A stretch of DNA of 64,000 bases from Urophycis tenuis. Its lineage: Eukaryota > Chordata > Actinopteri > Gadiformes > Phycidae. The position numbers and the translations under genes were made by a program. Shown one piece after another: positions 1-15,833 of this stretch (within the stretch, counting starts at the first letter, position 1; each line of letters opens with the position of its first letter). The notes under the pieces were generated by a model, which had not been told where the DNA came from, did not search any database, and saw nothing but the letters and a program-made list of their open reading frames with translations. Where the stretch lies: NCBI GenBank assembly GCA_036785325.1, contig JAXIVH010000010.1, forward strand, positions 7,183,494 through 7,247,493. The letters are read 5' to 3'.

Positions 1-3000
1 TACCAGATCTCTCCAATGATGATGATCTCTCCAATGAAGGCGATGATGTTTTAAGTGTAGGCAGGATGGCCATATGGACCATACAGGACGTAAAATAGTT
101 TGATTGTGTTGAATTACCACCAGACCCACGAACACTGGGTGAATGACAAAAATATGAACAACACCCAAGGGTTAAATGGACATTCCACCCCACTGTTGAT
201 GTACCGGGGAGGGGGGTTTGTTTGTTCCATTCACACCACTGTGCTGCCATTGGAAGAAGAGAAAAAAAGCGCTGGGTTGTCTCCTTTTCCACCAGAGCAG
301 GATGTGGGTCCAAACTCGGGCGGCTGAGTCGTTTACCACGGCGCATATCTGGCATCCCATCTCTTTTCTTCCCCTCGGATGAACGGCGAGAGCCTGAACA
401 ACATCTCGCCTCGGCGACCGGGCGTTTTTGTTCAACAGGAACAGATCGGGGACGCCAGAGCAATTAGCCTTTTCTGTTGGCCCCGGCTGAACTGGGGCTG
501 ACGTGTGGGTCCGGAAGGAGAGTCTGCTCATTCCAACCGATGGTTTGAATTACTGTGTCGTATTCTTTCAGCAGAGAGACGCAATAGTTGTCAATTGTTA
601 ATGGTTTTATGTGAAGTTGTTCTGTTCAAAACAAGACGGGCCCGGACTTAAAAGGGAACAAAACTCTGAGTTTGCTTAACCCAAATCAAAAGTCACAGAA
701 TGTCAAATTACAGAATTGCATAATTCAGCAAGATCAGATATCTGGCGGATATTAACTAGCTGGCCTTGTTGTTGTTGTGTTTGATATCCTGCCAAATCCT
801 CCATATAAATCGTCACATGGTACGAGATGAGGAATGTCCTGCAGTGCTGGTTTATATTAGTCTTATAGACATCATGCACTATATTATGCCTATTACATAC
901 ACTGCCCATACATAATTGCCAATGCTAAACCTAGTCAGAGGCTAGGACCCAACCCATTTAATTCAGTAGAAATAAAATATCCTCATAACCAGATCAGAGG
1001 ATTTGATTAACTTATCTTCAATCCTTCTTCTACGTTCTCATATCGTAAACAAATGTATTGTTAATTTATAGGATAATATAGTGTTCAATTTTCATTCGTG
1101 AAATATGGCTCTTAATTGCCTTTGTGATTTAATTACATGACGTGTAATTAGAGGATGAGTTTTGGCTGCTGTCTCCGAGAAAATCTGCAGCCCATTAGTT
1201 GACTGCAGGAAGATAGAAAGGGCATCGCTTCTGTGTTAGGCCTCATGTTTACCATTGTTACCCTTAGTTGGCTGGAGGAAGTGTGCGTAGAAAGTGTACC
1301 AGTTCTGTGTTAGACCTCCTGTTTAATAATGTTACTGCTTTGGCCATTAACTAGTTTATTATAGACCTTTTTGTATAAATTATCATGAGAAAATGTTCAT
1401 AAGCATCAAGTTTGATATTTAGTTTGGTAATTTCATACCATTAATTCCCTGTATAGTGGTAATTCTTTCTTTGGACAAAATGTAGGCCTAGACACCATGA
1501 GAAGTAGATATTTCCTTTTTGTATGGATGACTTCTGTGTGCTTCCTCTGGTACTGCGCTGAGCTTCAACAGCTGTCAGGTGACAAGTTGCATGGAGGAGC
1601 TCAGTTTGCGTTTAACTCTGTTTCACCACTAACTTTTCCCATAAGTAAATACCACCATACACATGCTGTGTTTTCTATTAATGAGTATACCTGTATGAAT
1701 TATTTATGCAGTCGAAGAACAGGCTAAGGTCTTCACCCTGTACAAGGCGATGTGTGTAAATACAATCCCTGTGAGCTTGGTATTTTCAACGAGGTTGCTT
1801 TACGACAGAACATTATCAACAACAATGGAACAAAGCCAGGGAAGTCGACTGTTATTAACATATAGGCTATTGGTTCTTTTTTTAAATTGGTGGGTGGACA
1901 TTGACACATTGGCGATCAAATTGTGAACTGTAATTAGATTTTGGGCACAAATTGGCTTGTTAAGCACACACAAGATATCCATATTACATGCTATATGACA
2001 AATGCTATTTATCGAGTTTGTAACTATCCAGGGCGATGACGTGATTCTATGACACGTGTTTATGTATGACATGGATTCTACTGCTTGTGATTGGTAGAAA
2101 CCGCCAGCTGTGCGGAACAATCAGCTGCCGCATTTTCAGGCTGCAGTGAGTGGGCATTAAAAACACTCATTGGGGAACCGTAGGAAACCGACCAACCGCG
2201 CTTCATCGACACTGGTTTCAGTTATGTGAACTGTAACCTAACCCCAAGCCACCTGTAGCCGACTAGCTTGCTGCATCAAGTGGCTCGCTGTGGCAGAGAC
2301 CTGACCATTTCATCCCCACTTATGGAAAGTAGGAATGGCTTAGATCCCTGTGGTGGAAAGCGTACAATGTTTTACCTGTGTGGCTTGGGAGAGCGTGCCA
2401 AAATGCTGATTAGGGTCGGCCCTGTTTGATGGACAGGACATCCAAAGTGTAGGTTGCGAATGGTCTTTGACTGATCTCGACACCAGCATCATTTCGTTTT
2501 GAATAGCAGAACTTTGGAATGATTTTAGCCTATAGGCCGCCCCACCCATCGCGCACAATCAACCAGCCCTTATTTTTTCTGCCAGCAACCTGACAACTCT
2601 GACGCTGCTTTAAATACAGACATACCATGAACTGACACGAGGAAGACACAAAGAGGATGATCAGACATACCGTCATTGCTTTCATGTGTTATGTTTATCA
2701 GTTATTTAGTCAGAGAGGAAGACAAATTCACTCCTATTGAAAAGGGAGCAGCCTGGCTTTTAACTTTCCACGTCAACTTTTTGGAATGCTGAGTTAACAG
2801 TAGGGCGGTTGAAACGTCAACTGAAGGTTCACTTTAACAGTTCATTCTACCCTCCCTTGTTCTATCTTAATGTTATCCAGATGCAACACTCTCAGAACCA
2901 GGATCCCTGTCCTGGCCTCTGCTGCGGCCGTTGCAGAGCAAATCCCTTATAGCACGTGGATATTTTTTACCTAGCCACCCCCCGAGAGAATTGGTGGGGA

Positions 3001-3470
3001 TTGTTGTGTTCTTAATCCAATGCAATCTGTGCTGTTTACCAGTTACCATTCAAGTTAGCAAAATGTCAATCACCACTGCGGGGCGTTGGGTCAATTCCAG
3101 TGAATACCGTTGCTCTCCTGTGTACAATGTAATTTTCTTTCCAAGCAAGCTCATGTAATTGCCCAACATCCCGCGGTGTGCTGTGAAGGTTGATGTGTTG
3201 AGTGTTTTCCTGCCACTTTAGGCAGGATGCAGCTTTAACGTTTTGGGGATTTTCTTTGCACATCAAATAAACATTTGATGCTCACCACATCAAATTAACA
3301 AGACGGCCTCTCAAAGCGCAGATTCTCCCCACATTTCACAGAAGACTGTCTTTAAAGACGTGCTCGGGGGGAACCACTGTTTCTGTAAGCAGCTGTCCAA
3401 TGAAGGGTGTGTTTGTCCTGTAGTTTCCCCCCCGACACGGTAGACCGGCGGCCCCGCTTTTCTGCCCTCG
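1..3470. other. noncoding sequence upstream of ralb
   Basis: No supported gene was seen. Positions 300-530 are CpG-richer unique sequence, and 1000-1400 is AT-rich with an imperfect tandem duplication (1195-1334). All ORFs are short and of random composition. Confidence 0.6.
1195..1334 (+). repeat. imperfect tandem duplication, about 70-bp unit, two copies
   Basis: Copy 1 (about 1195-1261) and copy 2 (about 1264-1334) share, in order, TTAGTTG-CTG-AGGAAG, AGAAAG, TTCTGTGTTAG-CCTC, TGTTTA and TGTTAC, with substitutions and a few indels. The divergence suggests an old local duplication. Confidence 0.65.
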
Positions 3471-3474
3471 TCAT

Positions 3475-3483
3475 ACGGAAGTG
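3475..3483 (+). promoter_or_regulatory. ETS/GABP-type motif in a CpG-bearing segment
   Basis: ACGGAAGTG is a strong match to the ETS/GABP motif common at TATA-less housekeeping promoters. The following 60 nt contain several CpGs. It could mark a ralb transcription start and leader exon about 5 kb upstream of the start codon, but nothing in the sequence proves this. Confidence 0.3.
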
Positions 3484-3639
3484 AAAAACGGCTCAACGTG
3501 AAGAACCGCGCTACGGAACGCGCATTGAAGCGGAGGGGAAGTGTGACAGCCCCGTTTGTTTAAAGCAGAAGAAGAAGTCTACTTGGTAGCTACTGCCAAT
3601 AGTAGAAGGGGTTTGTACCACAGCAGAGGGGATTTAACA

Positions 3640-3660
3640 CCCCCCCCCCCCCCCCCCCCC
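3640..3660. repeat. C21 homopolymer
   Basis: An uninterrupted C-run within otherwise unique sequence. Confidence 0.95.
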
Positions 3661-4173
3661 TTCCTTCCCCTCGCATCTTTTACTCAAAGGGTCTTCTGTG
3701 CAACTTGCGGGAGCTGAGGTTTGTTAGTATGCACAGCATCAGATCTGTCGTTGAACTTCATGGATGCGTGTTTTCATGAAACCCCCCCCTCCAATCAATT
3801 TTGTTTTTTGCACCAGCCAGCCCGGAGACGCGGAGAGCTGTCCCCTATCTTATCTCCCCAGCCTTTTTGTCTCTGCGAGAGACCGTAGAGATGCTGACAA
3901 AATGGCATCTTTTCCCCTGTCTCGTCTGTTTTTGCTCTTCAATTATTCATCGTTGCTTGTTCGGTGCCATACCAGCAACAAGCCAGAACAAGTGGGACTT
4001 CTTTGCTTCAATGCTAGCAACACGACGAGAGAAAACAGGTGCGGTAGATGTTGCTTTTAGGACGAGACAGCCCGGGTTGGGTTATTGACATCAAGCCTTG
4101 GTATTGCGCAAATAAAGAGCTATCATTTCTGAATAAATAAAGAGTTCAAATGCATCTCATCAGCTGAAAGAGG

Positions 4174-4295
4174 TGACGTGACTCACGGCGTGTGACCGCT
4201 GTGAATCCTTCGACGCTGCCTCACCACGCTGCGTTGGAGCGAGTGGCCTTTAGCTGAGTTCAGACCAATCAAAGGCTCGGACGAGGCAAGGTCAC
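4174..4295 (+). promoter_or_regulatory. cluster of promoter/enhancer-type motifs upstream of ralb
   Basis: Within 122 nt there is TGACGTGACTCA (overlapping CRE-like and AP-1-like halves, 4174-4185), CCAAT followed by CAAAGG (4265-4274, NF-Y and TCF/LEF-like), and CAAGGTCAC (4287-4295, orphan nuclear receptor half-site). Several CpGs are present. Such clustering is typical of promoters or enhancers, but the assignment is inference. Confidence 0.3.
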
Positions 4296-4761
4296 AAGCG
4301 GACCCACTTACGCCTGATACCGATTTTTAGCGTCTTTATCTGTATTGACCCAGCGAGTGCCGAGACAATGGATCGCCTTCACTGTGCGGCCGCAGAGCCG
4401 GCAGAGGTCAAAAGGCCAGCGTTCGCATGCGAGACATTGTTGAGACTACTTGATAAGCGGCGTGTTCCCATCTCAACACGTGGCATTTATTTTCCGAGAG
4501 CAATGTCATATTATGATGCACAGACTGCAGAGCGGGGCCGTGGGAGACACTGCTAATGGTTCCCATGGCTCCCACGGTTCCCTGGTCCCTCAGAGGAGGG
4601 AGGGAGGGAGGGAGGGCAGAGGCAGCGGCAGGGGCATGAGACAGGTGACCCCCCTCACCCCCAGTCTCACCCGGTATGATGAAGAGAGGATATTTCCCTC
4701 CTGTTGTTTTTCTCTTGGGCGGAGAGAGGAGGGGGAGGATATATGGTAGACTCCTCAGTAG

Positions 4762-4784
4762 TGAGAGAGAAAGAGAGAGAGAGA

Positions 4785-4822
<38 letters not shown>
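4762..4822. repeat. (GA)n(CA)n compound microsatellite
   Basis: GA dinucleotides (about 4762-4785) run directly into CA dinucleotides to about 4822. Confidence 0.95.
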
Positions 4823-4825
<3 letters not shown>

Positions 4826-5260
4826 AGTCTGGCTGCACGGGTGCACTATGCCGGGCCATTGTTTGCGCCGTGCTCCATTTCACTCCTCGGCAAGTCCTGT
4901 TTTGTTTTTTATGGTCTAACATCAGCAAGGCAGCCCCCAGCCCCACCTGACCCCACGACCAAAAGGTATAAATTGCCCACCACCTGGTCTCCCCTCGTCC
5001 CGGTCCGGGTCCCGGTCCTCCGTGCTCCGTCTATATCTGGGCTGTCTGGCTGCACTATCCACGGGATGGCTGGAAGCGGGGGGGGGGGCTCTTTTCCATC
5101 CCATCATGGCCACTTTCTCCATTGGCGATGTTTTGCTTTGTTTCCACTAAGCGTGACAGGGGGCCACAGGGCGTAGAGAAGGGCTGTGATGTCATCGGCA
5201 CACTGGTGTGGAACAAACAATCAGCCTCCTCACAGAGGTGTAGGATGGAGCCAGGGGGGC

Positions 5261-5284
5261 GGGGGGGGGGGGGGGGGGGGGGGG
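5261..5284. repeat. G24 homopolymer
   Basis: An uninterrupted G-run preceded by GGGGGGC, a potential G-quadruplex. Confidence 0.95.
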
Positions 5285-5289
5285 TGCAG

Positions 5290-7700
5290 GCCAGAGCTGG
5301 GGAGCAAAACTTACTTAACTTTGTCTAGGACATACTAGAAATTCTTGCTAAATGCCATTATGAAACCAGCAACGAAATTGGACTTCATGTGTAGTGTTGT
5401 CGTCAGTACTCGACTATGTAAAGGGAGGACGGAGCTGAAAAAGCTCTGTTTGAATTGTGGGAATGAGTGTGTGTGTGTGTGTGTGTTTTGCATTGTGGTC
5501 CACTAGACAGCCATCAGATGAGACTGCCATCCCCTCCCCGCGGCCTGCCTGACAGGCATGCTCTCTGTCATCTATATTTCAGCAGCGCGCGCCCCCAAGT
5601 TATTAAAAGAGAGAGAACCCTTTTATAATGAAGCCCCCGTCTCGTTTTCCCTCCCCACCCTCTGTCGTCCCGTATCTAGGTCAAGACTTCAGCAGTCTCT
5701 CTCTGGGCCGCAGTCACTATCTCTGTTGGTTATGGGAATTTCGTTTTGGGAGGGGGTCAGTGCATACCGGAGGAGGTACATCGATTGATGCGCCCGGGCA
5801 TCGCTTTTGTCTTATTTCAATTTGTCATATTGGAGCGTGCAGTCGGCCTGTCATTCAGCCCCCCGTTTGGTGACGTTGTTATTTTATGTTCATTACACCT
5901 GGTGGTGCAGGGCTGGTGGGATCATGTCGACGCTCACTTGCTGATTCACAATCACAAAATGTGCAATGAATGCCCCCCCCCTTAGCAAATCTGTTCAACA
6001 GGATTAACTTTCCTGTAGTTTGAACGAAAGCAGGGGGGGGGGCGGGGGGAGGTGGATATCCTTGTTGCTGGCTCTCTTATTGCCATGACAACTGGGAACA
6101 AAGCCAGGAAAACTCCAGGGCAGAACCCAGATTTCCTGGTTGTGAGGCTAGATCTGGCCTGCGACCATGACCTCCCCCCCCCCCCCCCCCCCCCCCCCAC
6201 CCCCTGGGGCCTAAAATAACAGGCGTCATCACATTATTATTCCCCATTTCTTAACCCCTGACTATACGGCCACAGCTGGAATCATATAGCTGTTCTTTGT
6301 CGAAATGAGGGAGTCCATAAACCCGTACCCTTCATGAATAATCCATTTAGAAATGTGCCACATTCCGTAGGCATGCCATGACGCAGTAGACACGGCGTCA
6401 TGTGAGACGCAGTTCTCCAAAATAATTTTCCAACTTAAAACCCATAGCTGCCCAATTCAAATGTTCTATGACCAAACAGCCAAATAAGGTTCAGCTCAAA
6501 AACAAACAACAGATGAGTCAAATATCACATTTAAGTTGGTACAAGACAATAATGTAGCTATATAAAACATGCATTGCATATTTTGTGATTATATATGAAG
6601 TGGAATGGGTTTGGGTGCATGCGGACTTATCTTCTTCTAGTTGGAAGAAATGCGGTGCAGAGTGGTTGGGGTGCAGAGGGTTTATTTTCCTTGTGAACAG
6701 TGTCTTTGAGGTGGAGTGATTCTGTTGATGTAAGAGGGAGGCCACTGATTTTGGAGGATCAGTTGAGTTTTCTTGTGTGCATGTCTGGCCGAGCTGTTGT
6801 ACCAGACTGTTATGGAGGATGTGAGAACGCATTCAATGAGGAGTCAATTATAGAAAAGCTGTCGGAGATGCTGTTTTTAAGTCGGGGGATTCTATGTGTC
6901 TGTGCCCATTTTTTTGTATTCAACTAAGCATTGAACACGTTTGCTTTGGTCTCAAGGTTTTGGCTCACTCGGTGAACCCCCAGTACACTGTGTTTGCTGT
7001 TAAGAAGTTACTGATTCTGAATAACGTAAACTAACTCTGACATGAACTGATGCAGCATGATTTGGGGCCAATGGTAATATAGCGGATAAGCCGCCCATTT
7101 TTACTCCGGGAGCCAAGAAAATGGAGGGATCGCGGGTTTGTAACACAATTATTGTGAGAAAACAAGACATTTTAGTGTCATTAAAGTTGTCTGAATGACG
7201 TTTTGGAATTTGACTCGCTGAAGACACACACAACATCCCGACCAACTATAATGATTCTGCTGTTTATTTTTGGTACCCTGGACAGCATGAGGGCAGTGTG
7301 TCATTACACGGTGCGTGGACAATGTCATTAACGGTCCTGGTTCTACCCAGAGTGGCCAGCAGTCCACCGCCGGGGCGAGGGAGAGCCGACAGGAAGTGAG
7401 CAGTGGAACGCGGCCAAAAGCCACTCGGCTGCTCTCACATGACACTTTACAATGGCAACCGTTGCGAGACAGAGTCAGCCTCTGGACCGCTGGCATGTTT
7501 ATGGACGGGAATCAGGTGATCCCTAAATGTGTCACCACGCAGCGGGCCGTGATTACAAAAGAAACCACCGCAACGGGGACATAATGAGCATTTTTCATTG
7601 TACTCTTATGTAATACGATATATATATATATCACTATTACCAAACAGAGTTATGACCTGTCGGTGAGAGGAAATCTGTCCATGAATGACGCTGAAGATCT
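5290..7700. other. noncoding upstream sequence
   Basis: No supported gene was seen. It contains (GT)n at about 5467-5486, a C25 run at 6174-6198, a short (TA)n at 7618-7631, and AT-rich unique sequence between. ORFs here show no recognisable domain. Confidence 0.6.
6174..6198. repeat. C25 homopolymer
   Basis: The longest G/C homopolymer in the window. Confidence 0.95.
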
Positions 7701-7715
7701 TGACATCGTCTTGTG

Positions 7716-7885
7716 ACGGCAGTAGCTCAGTGGGTAGAGCGGGTGGACAGAGCGGGTCGCTAACTGTAAGGGTCGGCGGTTCGATCCCCTCGATCCCCCC
7801 TCCTCCACCAACTGTCCACATGTCGAACCCCACAAATGTACTGATTGTAAGTCGCTTTGGACAAAAGCGTCTGCTAAACGCCCCT
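7716..7885 (+). mobile_element. tRNA-derived SINE
   Basis: The head resembles a tRNA with an A-box-like AGTAGCTCAGTGGGTAGAGC (from 7721) and a B box GGTTCGATCCC (7778-7788). The body between them is too long and unpaired for a functional tRNA. The tail carries the widespread fish phrase TTGTAAGTCGCTTTGGAC followed by AAAAGCGTCTGCTAAACG (about 7845-7880). It lies about 0.8 kb upstream of the first ralb exon segment seen. Target-site duplications were not identified. Confidence 0.75.
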
Positions 7886-8701
7886 TTACCCTTTACGTGA
7901 CCCGAGTCGTGTTTGACTCCTTATTGCTGGTTTAAAAAATAAAAAAAAAGGGACATAATTGAAATGACAAAGCTGTAGGACTCTGTTGCCAAGACGATGG
8001 CTCGCTGAGCGCGCTGTCGCCTGATGCCGCCTCGGCAGCCCGCCGGTGCAAAGGCCACTCATTTTTTTTTTTTACGAGACTGCGGGCGGCCCTGTTAACA
8101 ACGTCCGCCTAACCCCATCCCGGGGTAGTTAACTCGGACGGGTTTGAAAGCCGGCGCGACAGAGATGGAGCGCACGCGAGGGAGTCACCCAGAAGATGCA
8201 GCCCCGCCCTTGATCTTTCTCCCCTCCCGGGGTTAAGGACCACCGAGTGCACACACCGATGTCCTGTTCGCGTCCCCGTCGCCCCCCCCCCCCCCACCCC
8301 CGCGCATTTAAACGAGGTGTGCTCCTTGTGCCCTACTTTAATACGCTCCTAAATGCCTTCTTGAAACGGCGGGTTTGTGACTCCTCCGGTGGCGAGGACC
8401 TTTTGATGGGGACCCTCTTTCAACGCTGTGGTCGGGTGGGTGTGCGAGGGGGTGGGGGTGGGGGCGGGGGTGTCTTGTTGGACCAAATCCTGGGAACCTG
8501 GCAGAGTAAGTTATTGCCGTCTTGGAACTGCATTAATGCAATGATTACCATCTGTTCTGATTTGCGGCCACACTCCGGACAGTGTCCACATATCCCCGTG
8601 CAAGGTCGCACCCGGGTTCCGCTTGTGCAATCAGAGCAAAGAGAATCGCCCCCCACACCATTTCTGTCTGCAATTAACGTTTGCACTTCTGTTTCTCTTT
8701 A

Positions 8702-8720
8702 CCTGCAGGGGGCGCCAGTG
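8702..8720 (+). promoter_or_regulatory. CTCF-like motif overlapping the ralb 5'UTR acceptor
   Basis: CCTGCAGGGGGCGCCAGTG matches the CTCF core (AGGGGGC with appropriate flanks), with one mismatch I can see to the consensus. The splice acceptor AG of the 5'UTR exon lies inside the motif. Occupancy is unknown. Confidence 0.45.
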
Positions 8721-8832
8721 CGTTTGTCGGGGCAGCTACAAGGAAGAGCGCGTGTGTGCGTGCGTGCGTGTGTGCGTGCGGTTGTGTGCATGTGTGTTTG
8801 CGCACGCGAGAGGGAAACCGAGGGATTCCGCG
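8709..8832 (+). other. ralb: ralb 5'UTR segment in the first coding exon
   Basis: A good acceptor (TTTCTCTTTACCTGCAG) ends at 8708, which fits the vertebrate pattern in which Ral genes have an upstream non-coding exon. The segment then contains a (GTGC)-rich stretch (about 8751-8810) and reaches the ATG at 8833 in context CCGCGATGG, which has G at +4 but C, not a purine, at -3. No upstream in-frame ATG extends the family N-terminus. The exact 5' boundary needs transcript data. Confidence 0.6.
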
Positions 8833-12528
<3,696 letters not shown>

Positions 12529-13820
12529 ACTCATTTTCTGCGCAAACCTTAAAACACACACATACAGGCACGCGCACACACACACACAAACACACAAAGT
12601 GTGTGTCTGGGTTAGGAGTTCAAACACAGGCCCTTCCGCAGCCCAGAGCTCTCCTGTGTTGCTCATGTTGAATCAAAAGTGTCCGTATGTTTGTTTGGGG
12701 TTTTTTAACAGCTGCTGGTGATTATGTCTATAGAACAATCTTAAACCACTTTTTTAAACCATGAAAAAGGAAGTTGACCACTAATTTCGAGATGGTGACC
12801 TGTGATGGCCCAGAAGAGGCCAAATGACCAGTAGTCCGCTGATGTTCTCCAGATTGACCTTTGACCTTTCTTACTGCGGCGCGATTATACTGCCAATGAT
12901 CCCCAGTCTCATTCATTACAGTGCACAGTTCCTCTCCACTTTTTTAACATCCAGTAAGCTTAGATTCACGATCAACCACTTTCCTGAGATCTCTAAAGCC
13001 TATTTCTGTACCCAATCTTTTTAGCACCTCCTGTTTCAATAGCATTGAGACACTTCACTGTCCAAATGTAATAGTACACTGTTACTATGCAGACGTTTCT
13101 TTTGACTCATTTCACTTTTCTAGGTTGTGGCTGTTAATACAAAATACCATTTTTGACCGTGGGAAACATCTTCCGCTTCTAATCTCGACTTTCTTGTTGA
13201 GGAAAACGCCGAGGCCAAAGTCTAATAAGGTAGTGGTGAAAATTTAACGGAAATATCTCCCATCCCACGTTGCAGTTTGCAATAACATTGAGGGGAAATG
13301 GTAATTGTGTGCACTAAACATTGCATGGCAAAGGAACTGCAATCCAAAGGGTGATCTCACCCCTGTTTCAAAGGGCGGATGTAATTGGCCACAAAGGTTC
13401 TATTGTTTATCCTGCACATATAACCTTAAGTCTCTCTGCACTACATAGGCCGTCATTGCCAATGCCGAAATAATTAATAGTTTAATTAATTCATGCTTGA
13501 GATGTAACTTGAATGTGCCATCAGAATCTTATGTCTTCATGTCCCAACTCCTCGTTTCTCATTGTGGATCTTGTGTTTTTAACTCAATGTATGTCTTTTA
13601 CTGTTTGTGCGTGAGTGAATGTGAGATGGAAACATGGATTTTTAATCTAGTGCTAAAGTGAACACAGTGTTTTTACACCTGCCTAAATCAAGTGTCCTCC
13701 ATTGCCCACGGTCTATGTTATTATTTTTGCTCTTTCTATTGAAACAGCAAGTATAAGAATCCATTTGAAAAGACAACCTTTAAATATGTTGCCAAATAAA
13801 AAAAAAGAATCCCTTTGTAA
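12529..13820 (+). other. ralb: ralb 3'UTR
   Basis: This is AT-richer sequence after the stop with no ORF of note. It includes a (CA)n stretch (about 12553-12596) immediately followed by GTGTGTGTC (12600-12608), which could pair with it in the RNA. It ends near a canonical AATAAA (13795-13800). A T-run and GTGTGTGG follow within about 50 nt, as expected for a cleavage/polyadenylation site. The length of about 1.3 kb is plausible for this gene. Confidence 0.7.
13795..13800 (+). promoter_or_regulatory. ralb: polyadenylation signal AATAAA of ralb
   Basis: A canonical hexamer is followed by an A-run. A downstream T-rich/GT-rich element lies at about 13837-13855, the usual distance for a cleavage factor site. 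It is the first well-formed signal with a downstream element after the stop codon. Confidence 0.65.
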
Positions 13821-15780
13821 CTATGACTGGAAGTTGCTTTTTTCATGTGTGTGGTTCATTCCAATGTAAAATTGTTCTGAACTAGCGAAAATAACAAACA
13901 TTGAACCCTTTTCAGAGAGCTGCCATAGCAGGTGTTTCATTTATGTGTGTCATATAACCAGCGAGGTCAACGTGAGTTACTACTACGATGCCCTCCATTA
14001 AAGGAGTCGCCCATTAATTCATGTTATGAGCCACACCTGTGTTGGTCCTACTCTCGCACCAGGAGGCGTTTGGGAAAAAGGACCAGGGTCTATTCACCCC
14101 CAACTGGATTGCCCTCTACTGGTTAAACTGGGAAAGTTAGTTGATCTTGAATTCGAATTGATTGGTTTCACAATTCGTTTATTTATGTTTATTTATTTAT
14201 TTTTCATCTAGTTGTTTCTTTTGAAGGGACGTTTCGGCTTCAACTCGACTTTGATTGACGAGCACACGTCACCACGTGTCGTCCGGAACAAGATACAGGA
14301 TCTGGCAAGAATAGAGACAAAATCAGCAACAACAACAACAACTAAATCTATACAATACAAAATTGAAATGCACATGAGTGGAAAACTATGAAGATGAGCC
14401 TCCCAAAGGTGAACATGGCACACACAAGTTGCGGTGACCCCCCTTGTGACCCAACAGCGGCGGATTCACGCTGGCGTCGCCACGAGGTCAGCCAGACACC
14501 TTTTGCTTGTTCTCTTCGGGGCGCCGTGCCAGTATCCGTGTTCCCTTACTTCCATGATTTATGAATTGCCTGTTTAGTTTAGGGTGCAACGACGACGCAT
14601 GCTTTTGTTTGTTCGTGTTTTAATGAGTGTGGTCGACGTGCATCGTCATCTTGTAGTTCATGACTTGACGCGGCTGTCGACCGTGATACATTGCCGCAGG
14701 AGATCGCAGAGGCTACTGCAATACAAAGTCTACATTCTCAGTTCTGTGTATGTAGACAGAGAGCTAGATCTAGGCTTTTTATTGATAGGTCTTTACTCGG
14801 GCCTGTACGGCTGGACTCAATGTTTTCACGTGTTAATTGTTACATATTTTTTCTGATTAATTCCCATGATTGCAAGTGAGTCGTAATTAGGTTTAAATGG
14901 CCAAGAAGCTGACTAACTTAAACATCACTCACTCACTCACTCACTCACACACACAAATTGACTGCCAAGCAATCAATCAATCTCAAAGGTGGGTCTTGTC
15001 GCTATGCTGGATGCAAGTCAAGGCTTACACGCACAGCCAAAGTGTGTGTGTGTGTGTGTGGTGATTTGGGTGGCTATTGTTTACGAGTATATTGTATTGA
15101 AATTACATTTCCATACACATATAAGTACACAAACAGATGGCTGTAGCATGTAACGTTGGGCGTGTCTTCCTTTTGTGTGTGATCATTTACTGTAAACAAC
15201 AAAGGCACAATGTGATTATGATGTCCACCTCAGCCCACTATACTTGGCAAGCATACGACCGAGCCAGCGTTCTCTTGAGGTGTGTGTCTTGTGATTGTTC
15301 GAGCATCGCACCGTTGAAACACCGAGCACGTCTTGGGTGTGAACTGTCGAGACGACATTATTGGGGTCAATTGATTCCAACGTGATCTTTTGTTGCAGTC
15401 TTGTTTATTTACACGCATTGATTTTGAGTGTTTAAAAAAAAAAAAAAAACGAACAAATGAGTGCTTCAAATTCAAATGAGATGTGCCTCGAGGAGGCAAT
15501 AAAGGAGAGATGGGACAAAGTCACATTAAAGTGGGCAAGACGTACAGGTCAACTTCTAAAGATAGAAGCTGTGTACCACATAAAAATACAAGCCATCTTG
15601 AGTAATCACACTTTTGGGCAGCCTGCCTGCGCCAGCCACAGAGCCCCGGGTCACTTCGCTCTGATAAGCCAAGTCCCTCCGCTTTTGTCTCGCCTGTCAC
15701 CGTTCCTCTGGGTTCTGTCACTCGCTCTTAAGTAGGCAGATTAGGCGCATGGGCCGAACCCATGGCGAGACACTTATTTA

Positions 15781-15833
<53 letters not shown>

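Noticed and set aside
7060..7145. Possible second SINE head (tRNA-like words near GCGGATAAGCCG)
   Set aside because: No convincing B box and no tail phrase; too weak to call.
7716..7800. A functional tRNA gene
   Set aside because: A and B boxes are present, but the spacing, lack of a clean cloverleaf and the fish SINE tail indicate a SINE.
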